From: Nocardioides sp. Root140
Lineage (GTDB): Bacteria; Actinomycetota; Actinomycetes; Propionibacteriales; Nocardioidaceae
DNA: 64,000 nucleotides
NCBI RefSeq assembly: GCF_001426745.1
Contig: NZ_LMFI01000010.1
Location: 1,092,159 to 1,156,158, forward strand
Direction: 5' to 3'
A program made the translations under genes and the position numbers. Positions within the stretch are counted from its first letter, which is position 1. Every line of letters starts with the position of its first letter. This document shows positions 1 to 9,204 of this stretch, in pieces. The notes under the pieces are model-generated. The model ran no database searches. It saw nothing but the letters and a program-made list of their open reading frames with translations, and had not been told where the DNA came from.

Positions 1-534
1 GAGCCAGTCGAGCTGCCCGGGCACGTCGAAGGCAGCCGTGTCGTAGATGCCTCGGCTGCGGGCGCCGCGGGTGAGGTGCTCGATCTCGTCCTCGTTGACC
101 CCGAGCGTCGAGACGTACGGCGGCCGGTCGAAGGTCAGCACCTCCTCACGGGCGCCCAGCTGCAGCTGTCGATAGCGTGCCTGGAGCGCCGAGCGACCGC
201 GCACGATGTCGGCCACTCCGTAGCTGGGCTCCTCGCGCTGCTCGGCCCGGAACTCGTCCGCGATCGACCGGGCCGCCAGCACCGCGCGCTGCAGCTCGCC
301 CTCGCGCTCGGCCACCAGCGCGTCGATGGCCAGGTCGGGTCGCACTGCGCGCACGAGGTCGTCGGGGTCCCGGCTGACCAGGCCGAGCGCTTCGAGCCGT
401 CCGATCGCGGCCCCCACGTCGGTGACCTCCTGGCCGACGGTGGTGCTGACGTCCATCAGGCTGGCCTCGCCGAGCCGCACGACCGCGCGGTAGACGGCGG
501 TCTCCTCGGCGCTGATCCCGAGAGCTTCGAGCAT
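1..534 (-). CDS. TrmB-like transcriptional regulator (C-terminus outside window)
   Basis: Only the first 178 residues are visible; the gene continues beyond the left edge. The start MLEALGISAEETAVYRAVV and the following ~60 residues look like the winged-helix of TrmB-type regulators (helices around residues 7-20 and 24-50, wing near 55-65). A helical stretch with many Glu/Arg follows (about 75-115), then a segment reading EEVLTFDRPPYVS, as in actinobacterial TrmB proteins that often end in a LuxR-type helix-turn-helix; that end cannot be seen. ATG is preceded by a purine-rich GGCAGGAAG. It is divergent from the IclR gene with ~100 bp between them. Target genes are unknown. Confidence 0.7.
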   Translation of the reverse strand, partial: MLEALGISAEETAVYRAVVRLGEASLMDVSTTVGQEVTDVGAAIGRLEALGLVSRDPDDLVRAVRPDLAIDALVAEREGELQRAVLAARSIADEFRAEQREEPSYGVADIVRGRSALQARYRQLQLGAREEVLTFDRPPYVSTLGVNEDEIEHLTRGARSRGIYDTAAFDVPGQLDWL

Positions 535-637
535 GCTTCCTGCCTCGCACGTGGCCGGGTGGGTGGCTGGATGCTCCACACTAGTGCCGGGCTCGCGGGA
601 GTCCACGTCATTAAATCGCGCGCGGAAGGAGTGCCCG

Positions 638-1381
638 ATGAGCCAGGTCCCAGCAGCCACTCGGACCCTCCAGGTGTTGCGCTTCCTTGCCGCGCAGCCA
701 GGTCCGGTGCCGCTCGACCGCATCATCACCGGCGTCGGCCTCCCCCGCAGCACGGCGTACCACCTGGTCAACACGATGATCGACGAGGGCTTCGTGACGC
801 ACCTGGCCGAGGAGCGGCGCTACGGGCTGGGCGTTGCCGCCTTCGAGGTCGGCAGTGGCTACACCCGCCAGGCGCCCCTGCAGCGGATCTCGCGCCGCCC
901 ACTGGCGGAGCTCGTCGACCGCACCGGCCAGAGTGCGCACCTCGCGGTGCTGCACGGCCGCGACGTCCTCTACGTGATCGAGGAGCGGGCACCCGGCCGG
1001 CCGCCGCTGGTCACCGACGTCGGCGTACGGCTCCCGGCCCACCTGACCGCCAGCGGCCGGGCCATCCTGGCCGCGCTGCCCGCCGCACAGGTGCGCGCCG
1101 CCTACCCGGACCGCGCCGCGTTCGTCGACCGCCACGGCAAGGGACCGTCGGGTCCGCGCCAGCTCACGGCCGTGCTGCAGGAGACCCGCCAACGCGGGCA
1201 CGCCACCGAGGACGGCGAGGTCACCCCGGGGTTCGCCAGCGTCGCCGCGGCGGTGCTCGACCACAACGACTACCCGGTGGCGGGCGTCGCGATCACCCAC
1301 CCGGGCGCGGAGTCCTCCGAGGCGTACGTCGACGAGGTGCGCCGCACCGCGCAGATCCTGACCGTCCGACTGCGCGGGTGA
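638..1381 (+). CDS. IclR family transcriptional regulator
   Basis: A 247-residue protein of normal IclR length. Residues ~5-60 form the IclR winged helix (TRTLQVLRFLAAQPG, then PRSTAYHLVNTM as recognition helix). The rest is the effector-binding domain, with the family hallmarks GRAILAALPAAQ and the late PGFASVAAAVLD segment that precedes the final strand. IclR proteins sense small metabolites and usually control catabolic or efflux genes nearby; the ligand cannot be read from sequence. The start at 638 has a strong GGAAGGAG eight bases upstream; an upstream extension of the frame to 533 would lack one and would run into the divergent gene's leader. Confidence 0.9.
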   Translation: MSQVPAATRTLQVLRFLAAQPGPVPLDRIITGVGLPRSTAYHLVNTMIDEGFVTHLAEERRYGLGVAAFEVGSGYTRQAPLQRISRRPLAELVDRTGQSAHLAVLHGRDVLYVIEERAPGRPPLVTDVGVRLPAHLTASGRAILAALPAAQVRAAYPDRAAFVDRHGKGPSGPRQLTAVLQETRQRGHATEDGEVTPGFASVAAAVLDHNDYPVAGVAITHPGAESSEAYVDEVRRTAQILTVRLRG

Positions 1382-1406
1382 AGGCCGACTGCGACCGGTC
1401 GGACCG

Positions 1407-4040
1407 TCAGTAGACCAGCGTCACCGTGGCCCGGCGGTTGCGGGCGCGACCACTGCTGGTGCCGTTGTCGGCGACCGGTTGCCGCTCACCCAGGGTCACG
1501 ACCTGCGTACGGACCCGGCCGGGCAGGTGCAGGGCATCGCAGACCGCCTTGGCGCGGCGCAGGCCGAGGCCGCGGTTGTAGGCCTCCGAGCCCTGGCTGT
1601 CGGTGAAGCCGGTGCAGATCACGGTGGTCACCCGTCCGACCTTCGTGCCCACCGCGCGCAGATAGGCGGCATCCGAGCTGCGCAGCGACTGTCCGGACAC
1701 GGAGAACGACGGGGCACGCAGCAGCGTGAACCGCTTGCTGACCACCCGGGTCGAGGCACGGTCACGCAGCGTCTTGCCCTTCGTGGTCCTCAGCACCATG
1801 CGTCCCTGGAGGACCTTGCCGCCCGGTGTGGCGGCCACGGCACGGCCCACCGCGTTGAGCGAGACCGTCACGTTCCTGCCCTTCGCCTGGCCGTGCCCGA
1901 CGCGGGTGAGGGTGCCACCCACGTTGGCGAACAACGTCACCGTGCAGGACCGGGTCGTGGCACGTCGTACGACGCAGGTCGCCGGCACCCGGGCGGTCCG
2001 ACCGGACGCAACCTTGGTGAAGCCGGGCAGCCGGAGCGTGGCCCGCGGGTTGTCCGCGCCCGGGTTCGGGGGCACGACAGTGCCCAGCACGGTGGGCGTG
2101 TACGTCGACTCGGCGGTCTGGTTGTAGGCGTCGATGAGGCGGTACTTCACGGCTGTCGCCCGGCCGGTCTTCCCGGCGTCCGGCACGAACGAGACCGTGG
2201 AGGTGGCGGTGTCGAGGAGATAGGTGCCCTGGGGGACCGAGACCGTGGTCGTCTCGACACCTCCGGCATCGACGAGCGTCACCGATCCGCCGGTCGGCGG
2301 GGTGAGCGCCACCGACTGCACGCCGGTCCCCGACGTGGTCAACGGCGACGCGACCGGCCCGGCCGGAGGCAGGACGGTCGGCGTGTAGGTGCTCTCGGCC
2401 TGCTGGTTCCATGCGTCGACGATGCGGTACGTCGCGGGGGTGGGCGTACCGGCGTACCCGAACAGCGGCGTGAACGTGATGACGCCGGTCGGCCTGTCGA
2501 GCTCGTAGGTGCCCTGCCCGGGAATCGTGATGCTGTCGGTGAGGGTGACCCCGTCGAGCAGGCGCACCTCCTGCTGTTCGCCGACGGCGACGGTGGCCGA
2601 CTGGGCCCCGATGGCCTCGGAGGTCAGGGGGTCGGCGACCGGCGGGTTGGGCGCGTCGGCGATCGGGGCGAGCGCGGCGCCGCCCGAGTAGCCGAAGGCG
2701 TCGTAGCTTCCCCAGGCATAGACCTGCACGCCGAACTGGTGCGGAGCGCTCAGGGAGTGCTGGCCGAGACTGACACTGAGCTGGGCCACCGAGTAGTTGG
2801 TCCCGGCGACCTCGTTGAACTGCGCGGCATCCACCGGCGTCCCGTCGAGGGTCAGGGCCCCGAGGTCGCGGGTCTGCACCAGCACGTTGATCCACGGCAG
2901 CGTTCCTGCGCCCGACGAGACGATGTCGGGTGTGGCCAGGGTGTACGCCGTGAGGTGCTGTCCGATCGGGGTGACCAGCACCATGAGCGGGTCGCCCGCC
3001 GAGTTGTCGTACCCGGAGCCGTTGCCGAACTGGGCAACCAGGGTCGGCTTGCTGGTCTTGATGACCACGGCGTCGTTGCCCGGGGCGGTCGCACCGTCAG
3101 GCAGGACCGCCTCGTAGAACTCGCCGGCGTTCAGCGTGGCGACCTGGGTGTCGCCGATCGTGACGACGGTGCCGTCCTGGTCGGCCAGCACGCGGTAGGT
3201 GTCGCCCTTGGCCCGCGTCGCGAACCGGTTCGAGATGAACTCCGTGCCGAAGGCCGAGGTCGGCGGAAGCTGCTGGATGATCGGGTTGCACGCGGGAGAA
3301 CCGGTCGGAATGTTCACGCATGCGTTGCCTCCGTACACCGCGACCGGCGCCGTGGCCGTCACGGTGGTGCCGGTGACGTCCTGGCCGTCGCCGGACGTGC
3401 CGAGCTGGTAGGTCTCACCCTTGTCGAGGGTGACGGTGAAGGGCACACCGGCGGGTCGGGCACCGACCGTGGTGTGGGGCGTGATCGTCACGTCGGTGTC
3501 GTCGGCCGACCCGATCACTGTCAGTCGGCTCGAGAAGCCGCCGATGTTCTGGGTGTAGCTCAGCACGCGGTACGACGTGCCGAGCGCATCGACCGGGGTC
3601 GCCTGGAAGCCGGTGGACGCGGCAGGGTGGATCAGCGCGCCGTAGACCGAGATCGGCGTGGTCGACGTGACCTTCACACCGGCGGCTTCGACGCCGTCGT
3701 TCGAGGTCACCATCAGCCCGGAGGGCAGATCGACCTGGGCGACCGTGCCGGACGTCACCGGGACGGTGGCGAGGACGGTTCCGGCGCGGTCGGCGACGGT
3801 GACGGTGCCGTCGCTGGTGGGCGACAGGTAGACCCGCGTCTGGAGCGGGTAGCCCGGCAGGTCCGGGAAGGCCACCCAGAAGTCGGTGCCGACCGTGTCA
3901 GGGATGTCGGGCAGTGGCGTGATCAGCGACGGACTGTCCGGATCCGGCGCGGCAGGTGCTGCCGTGGCCTGGCCTCCGATGAGCACCGGCACGAGGGCCA
4001 GAAGAAGGAGTGTGCAAACAGTTCGAGCAAGCCGGTTCAT
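1407..4040 (-). CDS. Secreted IgGFc-binding/CshA-repeat/OmpA-like protein
   Basis: 877 residues. An N-terminal signal peptide (MNRLARTVCTLLLLALVPVL..., Ala-rich cleavage region near residue 28) is followed by a ~380-residue region matching the IgGFc-binding N-terminal domain type (repeated beta units, YRVLSYTQNIGG, TATAPVAVYGG). Two CshA-type fibril repeats of ~90 residues follow; both carry YR(I/L)(V/I)DA(W/Y)NQ and end in AESTYTPTVL. A basic Ig-like stretch leads to a C-terminal OmpA-type peptidoglycan-binding domain (TGFTDSQGS, NRGLGLRRAKAV, RARNRRATVTL). It is probably exported and held at the cell wall by the OmpA domain, acting as an adhesin or surface-layer component. ATG at 4040 has GGGGACAC upstream. 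Open frame extends further upstream but has no signal-peptide logic and overlaps the divergent gene. Confidence 0.8.
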   Translation of the reverse strand: MNRLARTVCTLLLLALVPVLIGGQATAAPAAPDPDSPSLITPLPDIPDTVGTDFWVAFPDLPGYPLQTRVYLSPTSDGTVTVADRAGTVLATVPVTSGTVAQVDLPSGLMVTSNDGVEAAGVKVTSTTPISVYGALIHPAASTGFQATPVDALGTSYRVLSYTQNIGGFSSRLTVIGSADDTDVTITPHTTVGARPAGVPFTVTLDKGETYQLGTSGDGQDVTGTTVTATAPVAVYGGNACVNIPTGSPACNPIIQQLPPTSAFGTEFISNRFATRAKGDTYRVLADQDGTVVTIGDTQVATLNAGEFYEAVLPDGATAPGNDAVVIKTSKPTLVAQFGNGSGYDNSAGDPLMVLVTPIGQHLTAYTLATPDIVSSGAGTLPWINVLVQTRDLGALTLDGTPVDAAQFNEVAGTNYSVAQLSVSLGQHSLSAPHQFGVQVYAWGSYDAFGYSGGAALAPIADAPNPPVADPLTSEAIGAQSATVAVGEQQEVRLLDGVTLTDSITIPGQGTYELDRPTGVITFTPLFGYAGTPTPATYRIVDAWNQQAESTYTPTVLPPAGPVASPLTTSGTGVQSVALTPPTGGSVTLVDAGGVETTTVSVPQGTYLLDTATSTVSFVPDAGKTGRATAVKYRLIDAYNQTAESTYTPTVLGTVVPPNPGADNPRATLRLPGFTKVASGRTARVPATCVVRRATTRSCTVTLFANVGGTLTRVGHGQAKGRNVTVSLNAVGRAVAATPGGKVLQGRMVLRTTKGKTLRDRASTRVVSKRFTLLRAPSFSVSGQSLRSSDAAYLRAVGTKVGRVTTVICTGFTDSQGSEAYNRGLGLRRAKAVCDALHLPGRVRTQVVTLGERQPVADNGTSSGRARNRRATVTLVY

Positions 4041-4184
4041 GTGTCCCCACACCCATTCATCGAGCACCGAAGCGGCGCTCCGCATACCCAAAATAGGGGA
4101 CGTGGAGGGGTACCGCAGTCGAATGGACATACCCGCCCACACGGGCCGGAGTGACCTGAGCCAGCCCCTTTCGTTGTGCCCTAC

Positions 4185-6680
4185 ATGAAGTGGACGCCGA
4201 ACCGTCACCACCTGCGACTCCTGCTCGCCGGAGGGATCGCCGCGGGGCTGGTCGCCAGCGCGATCACCGTGCCGACGTACTCCTTCACCCGGACGGCCTC
4301 GACGCAGCAGGCCTACGAGGACGCGCGACCGGTGCAGGCGGCCGACGGTCACTGGCACAAGCACGACCCGGCCCGCAAGAACGACCTCAGCCAGTCCGAC
4401 GAGATCAGGCAGTCCGACGAGGTGAGTCCGAATGCCCGGTCCGCCGCCGCACAGGCCGACACCGCCGACCCGACCACCGCCGAGCAGGCGCGCAGGAACG
4501 CGGCGTACGCCGCCGGCAGCCGGTCCAGCACCGACCCCACGCTGGTCCGCGCGACTCTGCGCAGCCCGCGGCTGGCCGTGCCGGAGAACCGCTACGCCGT
4601 GGCCGGTGGCTGCTACACCCTGGCCGGCGCGCCGGTGCGGTTCCAGGCCACCGACCTCGGGGTGAACCTGCTCTACACCTCGAACTCTGCGTTCCTGACC
4701 GGCACCCGGTCGGGCGCGGTGACCGCGGCCGCGAAGCCGTCCGCCGACGCCGAGTGGATCACCCGCAAGACCTCGGCCGGCTTCACCTTCCAGCTGGCCG
4801 ACGGCCGCTACCTCGCCGGCAACGGCACCATCACGGCCACGACCGCGAAGGCCTTCGCGTTGCGCACCACGACCGGTTGCCCGGCGTACCCCGAGGTCGA
4901 CGTCGACGTCTCGGGCAACCCGCACGCCGGCACCACGTCGTTCCAGGAGGTGCGCGGCTACGTCGACGCCCACGTCCACGGCATGGCCTTCGAGTTCCTC
5001 GGCGGCAAGGTGCACTGCGGCCGGCCCTGGCACAAGTACGGCGCGCCGTACGCGCTGGAGGACTGCGCCGACCACAAGCTCACCGGAGGCAAGGGCGCGC
5101 TCCTCGAGGCGGTGCTCTCGGGCAACACCTCCCACGACCCGGTCGGCTGGCCGACCTTCAAGGACTGGCCGGCGCCGGAGTCGCTGACCCACGAGGGCAC
5201 CTACTACAAGTGGATGGAGCGATCGTGGCGCGGCGGCCAGCGACTGATGGTCAACCTGCTGGTCGAGAACGGCAAGCTCTGTCAGGTCTATCCGATGAAG
5301 AAGAACTCCTGCGACGACATGGAGTCGGCCAAGCTGCAGGCCAGGGACATGCGGGCGATGGAGCGCTACATCGACGCGCAGTACGGAGGCCCCGGCAAGG
5401 GTTGGTACCGCATCGTCACCACGCCGTTCGAGGCGCGCAAGGTGATCAACCAGGGCAAGCTCGCGGTGGTGATGGGCATCGAGGTGAGCATCCCGTTCGG
5501 CTGCACGATGAAGCTCGACATCCCGCAGTGCAACCGGGCCTCGATCACCCGGCAGCTCGATGACCTCCACAACATCGGCGTGCGCCAGATGGAGCTGGTC
5601 AACAAGTTCGACAACGCGCTCTCAGGGGTGGCCGGCGACGAGGGCGCGGTCGGGGCCGTGGTGAACCTGGCCAACTTCCTCGAGACCGGCTCGTTCTGGA
5701 ACATGAGGCACTGCGAGCCCGCCGACGGTGAGTCCGCGGACAAGACCCAGCTCGCGCTCCCCGACATCAGCGGCGGACAGCAGGACGCCCTGTTCGGTGC
5801 GGTCGCGCAGGTCGCCGGGATCGGCCTCCCGGCGCTGCCGCTCTACGGCACACCACTGCACTGCAACCAGCGTGGGCTGACCGACCTGGGCGGCTTCGCG
5901 ATCGAGCAGCTGATGGCGAGGAAGATGCTGATCGACCCCGACCACATGAGCGTGAAGGGCCGCAGCGCCACCCTCGACCAGCTCGAGGAGGCACGCTACT
6001 CGGGCGTCGTGTCGAGCCACTCGTGGTCGACGCCCGACGCCTACCCGCGCATCTACAGGCTGGGCGGCTTCGTGGCGCCGATGGCCGGCGACTCCACCGG
6101 CTTCATGAAGAAGTGGAAGCGCCACCTCGGCTGGGCCGACAGGCGCTACTACTTCGGCTTCGGCTTCGGCGCCGACATCAACGGGCTCGCCGAGCAGGGC
6201 CAGCCGCGCGGGGCCGACGCCCCGGACAAGGTGACCTATCCCTTCGCCGGGCTCAACGGGGTCTCGATCGGCAAGCAGCACAGCGGCGAACGCGTCTACG
6301 ACGTCAACGTCGACGGCGTGGCCCACTACGGTCTCTACCCGGACTGGATCGAGGACCTGCGGCGACTCGGTGGCGCCACCGACGGCGCGGCCATCGTCGA
6401 GGACCTGACCCGCGGCCCCGAGGCCTACCTCCAGACCTGGGAGCGCGCACAGGGCATCAAGCCCGACTCGTGCCGCAACCCCGGCCTGCGTCGTACGCCG
6501 ACCGCGGTGAAGCGCCTCGTGCGCCCGGGCATGACCACCACCGCGGTGATGAAGGCGGTCGGTCAACCGTTCACGCGGCTCGGCACGACGTACGGCATCT
6601 GCGCGCGTACGTCGACCGAGCCCAACGTGCGCATGACGATCACATTCACCAGGGCAGGACGGGTCAGCTCGGTTCGCTGA
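4185..6680 (+). CDS. Secreted M19-like dipeptidase/amidohydrolase family protein
   Basis: 831 residues if begun at ATG 4185; GTG at 4176 is in frame and equally possible, since neither has a clear ribosome site. A basic N-terminus and hydrophobic stretch (residues ~8-28) indicate export. The amidohydrolase part starts at DAHVHG (HxH metal ligands), continues with GVRQMELVNKFDN, and ends with IDPDHMS and GVVSSHS, which align with the IDVSHVS and VIASHS elements of membrane dipeptidase (M19). A mature N-terminal beta region of ~200 residues precedes it. The last ~50 residues (RPGMTTTAVMKAVGQP) look like a small SmpA/OmlA-type module. The substrate is unknown; a cell-wall peptide or D-amino acid dipeptide is an inference from M19. 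The end overlaps the convergent gene by 17 bp. Confidence 0.7.
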   Translation: MKWTPNRHHLRLLLAGGIAAGLVASAITVPTYSFTRTASTQQAYEDARPVQAADGHWHKHDPARKNDLSQSDEIRQSDEVSPNARSAAAQADTADPTTAEQARRNAAYAAGSRSSTDPTLVRATLRSPRLAVPENRYAVAGGCYTLAGAPVRFQATDLGVNLLYTSNSAFLTGTRSGAVTAAAKPSADAEWITRKTSAGFTFQLADGRYLAGNGTITATTAKAFALRTTTGCPAYPEVDVDVSGNPHAGTTSFQEVRGYVDAHVHGMAFEFLGGKVHCGRPWHKYGAPYALEDCADHKLTGGKGALLEAVLSGNTSHDPVGWPTFKDWPAPESLTHEGTYYKWMERSWRGGQRLMVNLLVENGKLCQVYPMKKNSCDDMESAKLQARDMRAMERYIDAQYGGPGKGWYRIVTTPFEARKVINQGKLAVVMGIEVSIPFGCTMKLDIPQCNRASITRQLDDLHNIGVRQMELVNKFDNALSGVAGDEGAVGAVVNLANFLETGSFWNMRHCEPADGESADKTQLALPDISGGQQDALFGAVAQVAGIGLPALPLYGTPLHCNQRGLTDLGGFAIEQLMARKMLIDPDHMSVKGRSATLDQLEEARYSGVVSSHSWSTPDAYPRIYRLGGFVAPMAGDSTGFMKKWKRHLGWADRRYYFGFGFGADINGLAEQGQPRGADAPDKVTYPFAGLNGVSIGKQHSGERVYDVNVDGVAHYGLYPDWIEDLRRLGGATDGAAIVEDLTRGPEAYLQTWERAQGIKPDSCRNPGLRRTPTAVKRLVRPGMTTTAVMKAVGQPFTRLGTTYGICARTSTEPNVRMTITFTRAGRVSSVR

Positions 6681-9204
6681 CCACCCGCACGAAGCCCCGG
6701 GTGCCGTCGACCTCGACGGTGGTGCCGGTCGGCAGCGCCCTCAGCGCGTCGGGCAGGCAGGTCACCGTCGGGATGCCGTACTCCCGGGCCAGGATCGCGC
6801 CGTGGCTGAGCACGCCACCGGTCTCGGTGATGAGGCCGGCGATGATCGGGAAGACGCTGGTCCAGCCGGGATCGATGTTGGAGGCGACCAGGATCTCGCC
6901 GGGCCGCACCGCGGAGAGGTCGGCCAGGGTGGGCACCACCCTGGTCGGGCCCTCGACCAGTCCGGCCGACGCGGCCAGCCCGGGCAGCGCGCCCTCGGGC
7001 AGGTCGCCGACCGGCGGGATCCGCCCCTCGGTCGGGACCTCGTCGAAGAGGAAGGTCGCGGGCAGCTTGTTGCCGTGCAGCGCCCAGTGCGCGCGCGCGT
7101 CCTCGACGTACGCCGCCAGCTCGGGGTCGTCGACCGGCCCTGACGTCGCGAGCAGTGACTCCAGCCGGTCACCGGTGAGCAGGAAGATGTCCTGCTCGTG
7201 CGGAAGCGCACCGCGGGCGACGAGGCGCCGCCCCTGCTCGAGCAGCAGCTGGTGCACGTGCGACAGGAGGTAGTCGAGGTGGTAGCGCTGGTTCTCGCGG
7301 TAGACCGTGTACTCCTGGCTGAGCCTCAACACCTTGGTCAGCACCCGCTTGCGGAGCCGCCCACTCAGGCCGCGACCCGCCGCCGCGAGCACCCGCTGTT
7401 CGGCATCGACCCGGCGCGTGGCCGCCTCGTGCTCGAACTCGGCGGGACTGGTGCCGGCCTCGACCGCGGCCACCTGGGCACGGACGAGGCTGAGCACGAG
7501 TGAGGGCTGCTCGGCCCACCGCTCGGCGGAGATCTCACGACTCGAGGACCGGTGGCCGTGGGTGGCGAGGAAGCCGTCGAACCCGGCCCAGAACGCAGAG
7601 TCGGCGGTGGCGTCGCGCACCTCGTCGTACGACGCGTCGGAGCGCAGTGCCTCGAGCAGCCCCGGCTCCTGGCGCACCGAGGCGCCCAGGTCGTAGAGGT
7701 CCTGGTTGATCTCGGCGGTGCGGGTGCCGGGCAGGCCGCTGATCAACCGCTGGAACGTGTCGGCCGGCTCCTCGGGTGCCCACGAGCGCAGCAGCTTGGC
7801 GAGCAGCGCGTGGATGATCGGCGCATGCTGGGCCATCCCCCAGCGGATCACCCGGAAGTGGTTGCGGCCGAGCTCGTGGATCAGGTCCAGTTGGCGCTGC
7901 CACTCCTCATGGGTGAGTGCCGCGAAGTCCTGGTCCATCAGCGGGACGACCTCGTTCTCGATCCTCTCGCAGTGCTGGTCCATGGCGCCCGGGTTGACCG
8001 TGATCGGCCCGCGGCCCTTGTCCTTGCGAGGTGCCCGCAGGGTGCGCAGCAACAGCTTCGGCTCGAACTTAGCGGTCCGCACCTTGTCGGCCCAGGTCGA
8101 GTCGAACCACGCGGTCAGCGGACCCTCGCGGTCGGCCAGCGGCACCGCGCGGGCCAGCTCGATCGCGTAGTCGCCGTTGAGGTAGATGTAGCCGTTGTGG
8201 CGGCGCAGCTTGCTCATCTCGACGATGCGCCTGCGGCCCTGGAGCTCGGCGACCTCGTCCATCTGGGGGCCGATGATCCACGGGATCATCAGGTCGTTGC
8301 CCAGTGGGGACACGTAGTCGGCGAGGTACTCGTCACCGAAGCGGCGGGTCCACACCTCCTTCGGCTCGCGCGGCGGAAGCCCCGTGATCGGCCGGTCCTG
8401 CAGCACGTAGAGGTGGCCGCCCTCGATCGCCCACTCGATGTCGCGACGCGCACCGATCGCGGCGGTGACGTCGTGCTCGAGCGTGTGCAGGGCCTTGAGG
8501 TCACGCTCCTCCAGGCAGCGCACGGCGCGGCGCTCGGCAGGCACCTCGCGTTCGGCGACCCCACCGATCCCGGTCGGGTGCAGCTCGATCTCCTTCGCGC
8601 CGATGCGCTCGGTGAGCACCTCGCCGGACTCCCGGTCGAGCACCAGGTGGTCAGGGTCGGTGCGCCCGGACACGACGGCCTCGCCGAGCCCCCAGGACGC
8701 GTCGATCACGATCTCGTCGTCGAAGGGACGGAGCGGGTTCTCGGTGAGCATCACGCCGGCCACGTCGGCCCGGATCATGCGCTGCAGGATCAGGGCGATG
8801 CCGGAGCGCTCGGTGGCCTGCTGCGACCGGTAGGCCTCGGCGCGGTCGGTGTCGAGTGCCGACCAGCACTCCTCGACGGCGGCGGCGAGGGCGTCGACGG
8901 AGTCGATTCCCATCACGGTCTCGTAGACCCCGGCGAACGAGGCGTCGGCCAGGTCCTCGGCCACTGCGGACGAGCGCACGGCCCACTGCGAACCGGGGAA
9001 CTCGGCCGTCGCCTCGGCCCACCAGTCGGGCAGCGCCTCCTTGAGGCAGGTCGCCCGGGCCTCACTGTCCAGCGACACCGGCGCGGGCACCACCCAGGCC
9101 TCGGGCACGTCAAGCTCGGCGGCCAGCAGTCGCACCAGGCCGGCCCCCTTGCCGCCGATCAGCTCCAGGTCGGCACCACTCGCGGCGGTCAGTCGCGCGA
9201 TCAT
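6664..9204 (-). CDS. PEP synthase-like phosphotransferase (PPDK_N + mobile His domain)
   Basis: 846 residues. The N-terminal ~330 residues form the ATP-grasp pyruvate/phosphate dikinase domain (LIGGKGAGLVRL, QWAVRSSAVAEDLADASFAG, ADVAGVMLTENP, GLGEAVVSG, LQDRPITG). The C-terminus carries the swivelling phospho-histidine domain with GGVLSHGAILAREYGIP, the His at about residue 801. The middle ~400 residues are not the PEP-binding TIM barrel of true PEP synthase. This architecture matches rifampin phosphotransferase-like enzymes, which transfer the beta-phosphate of ATP to an acceptor through the His domain. The acceptor here is unknown. ATG at 9204 has GGGGAG upstream and overlaps the preceding stop by 4 bp, so it is translationally coupled to the AttH-like gene. 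Confidence 0.8.
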   Translation of the reverse strand: MIARLTAASGADLELIGGKGAGLVRLLAAELDVPEAWVVPAPVSLDSEARATCLKEALPDWWAEATAEFPGSQWAVRSSAVAEDLADASFAGVYETVMGIDSVDALAAAVEECWSALDTDRAEAYRSQQATERSGIALILQRMIRADVAGVMLTENPLRPFDDEIVIDASWGLGEAVVSGRTDPDHLVLDRESGEVLTERIGAKEIELHPTGIGGVAEREVPAERRAVRCLEERDLKALHTLEHDVTAAIGARRDIEWAIEGGHLYVLQDRPITGLPPREPKEVWTRRFGDEYLADYVSPLGNDLMIPWIIGPQMDEVAELQGRRRIVEMSKLRRHNGYIYLNGDYAIELARAVPLADREGPLTAWFDSTWADKVRTAKFEPKLLLRTLRAPRKDKGRGPITVNPGAMDQHCERIENEVVPLMDQDFAALTHEEWQRQLDLIHELGRNHFRVIRWGMAQHAPIIHALLAKLLRSWAPEEPADTFQRLISGLPGTRTAEINQDLYDLGASVRQEPGLLEALRSDASYDEVRDATADSAFWAGFDGFLATHGHRSSSREISAERWAEQPSLVLSLVRAQVAAVEAGTSPAEFEHEAATRRVDAEQRVLAAAGRGLSGRLRKRVLTKVLRLSQEYTVYRENQRYHLDYLLSHVHQLLLEQGRRLVARGALPHEQDIFLLTGDRLESLLATSGPVDDPELAAYVEDARAHWALHGNKLPATFLFDEVPTEGRIPPVGDLPEGALPGLAASAGLVEGPTRVVPTLADLSAVRPGEILVASNIDPGWTSVFPIIAGLITETGGVLSHGAILAREYGIPTVTCLPDALRALPTGTTVEVDGTRGFVRVVSEPS

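Noticed and set aside
4041..5570. Upstream extension of the OmpA-like protein gene
   Set aside because: Would put ~500 residues before a clear signal peptide and overlap the M19-like gene.
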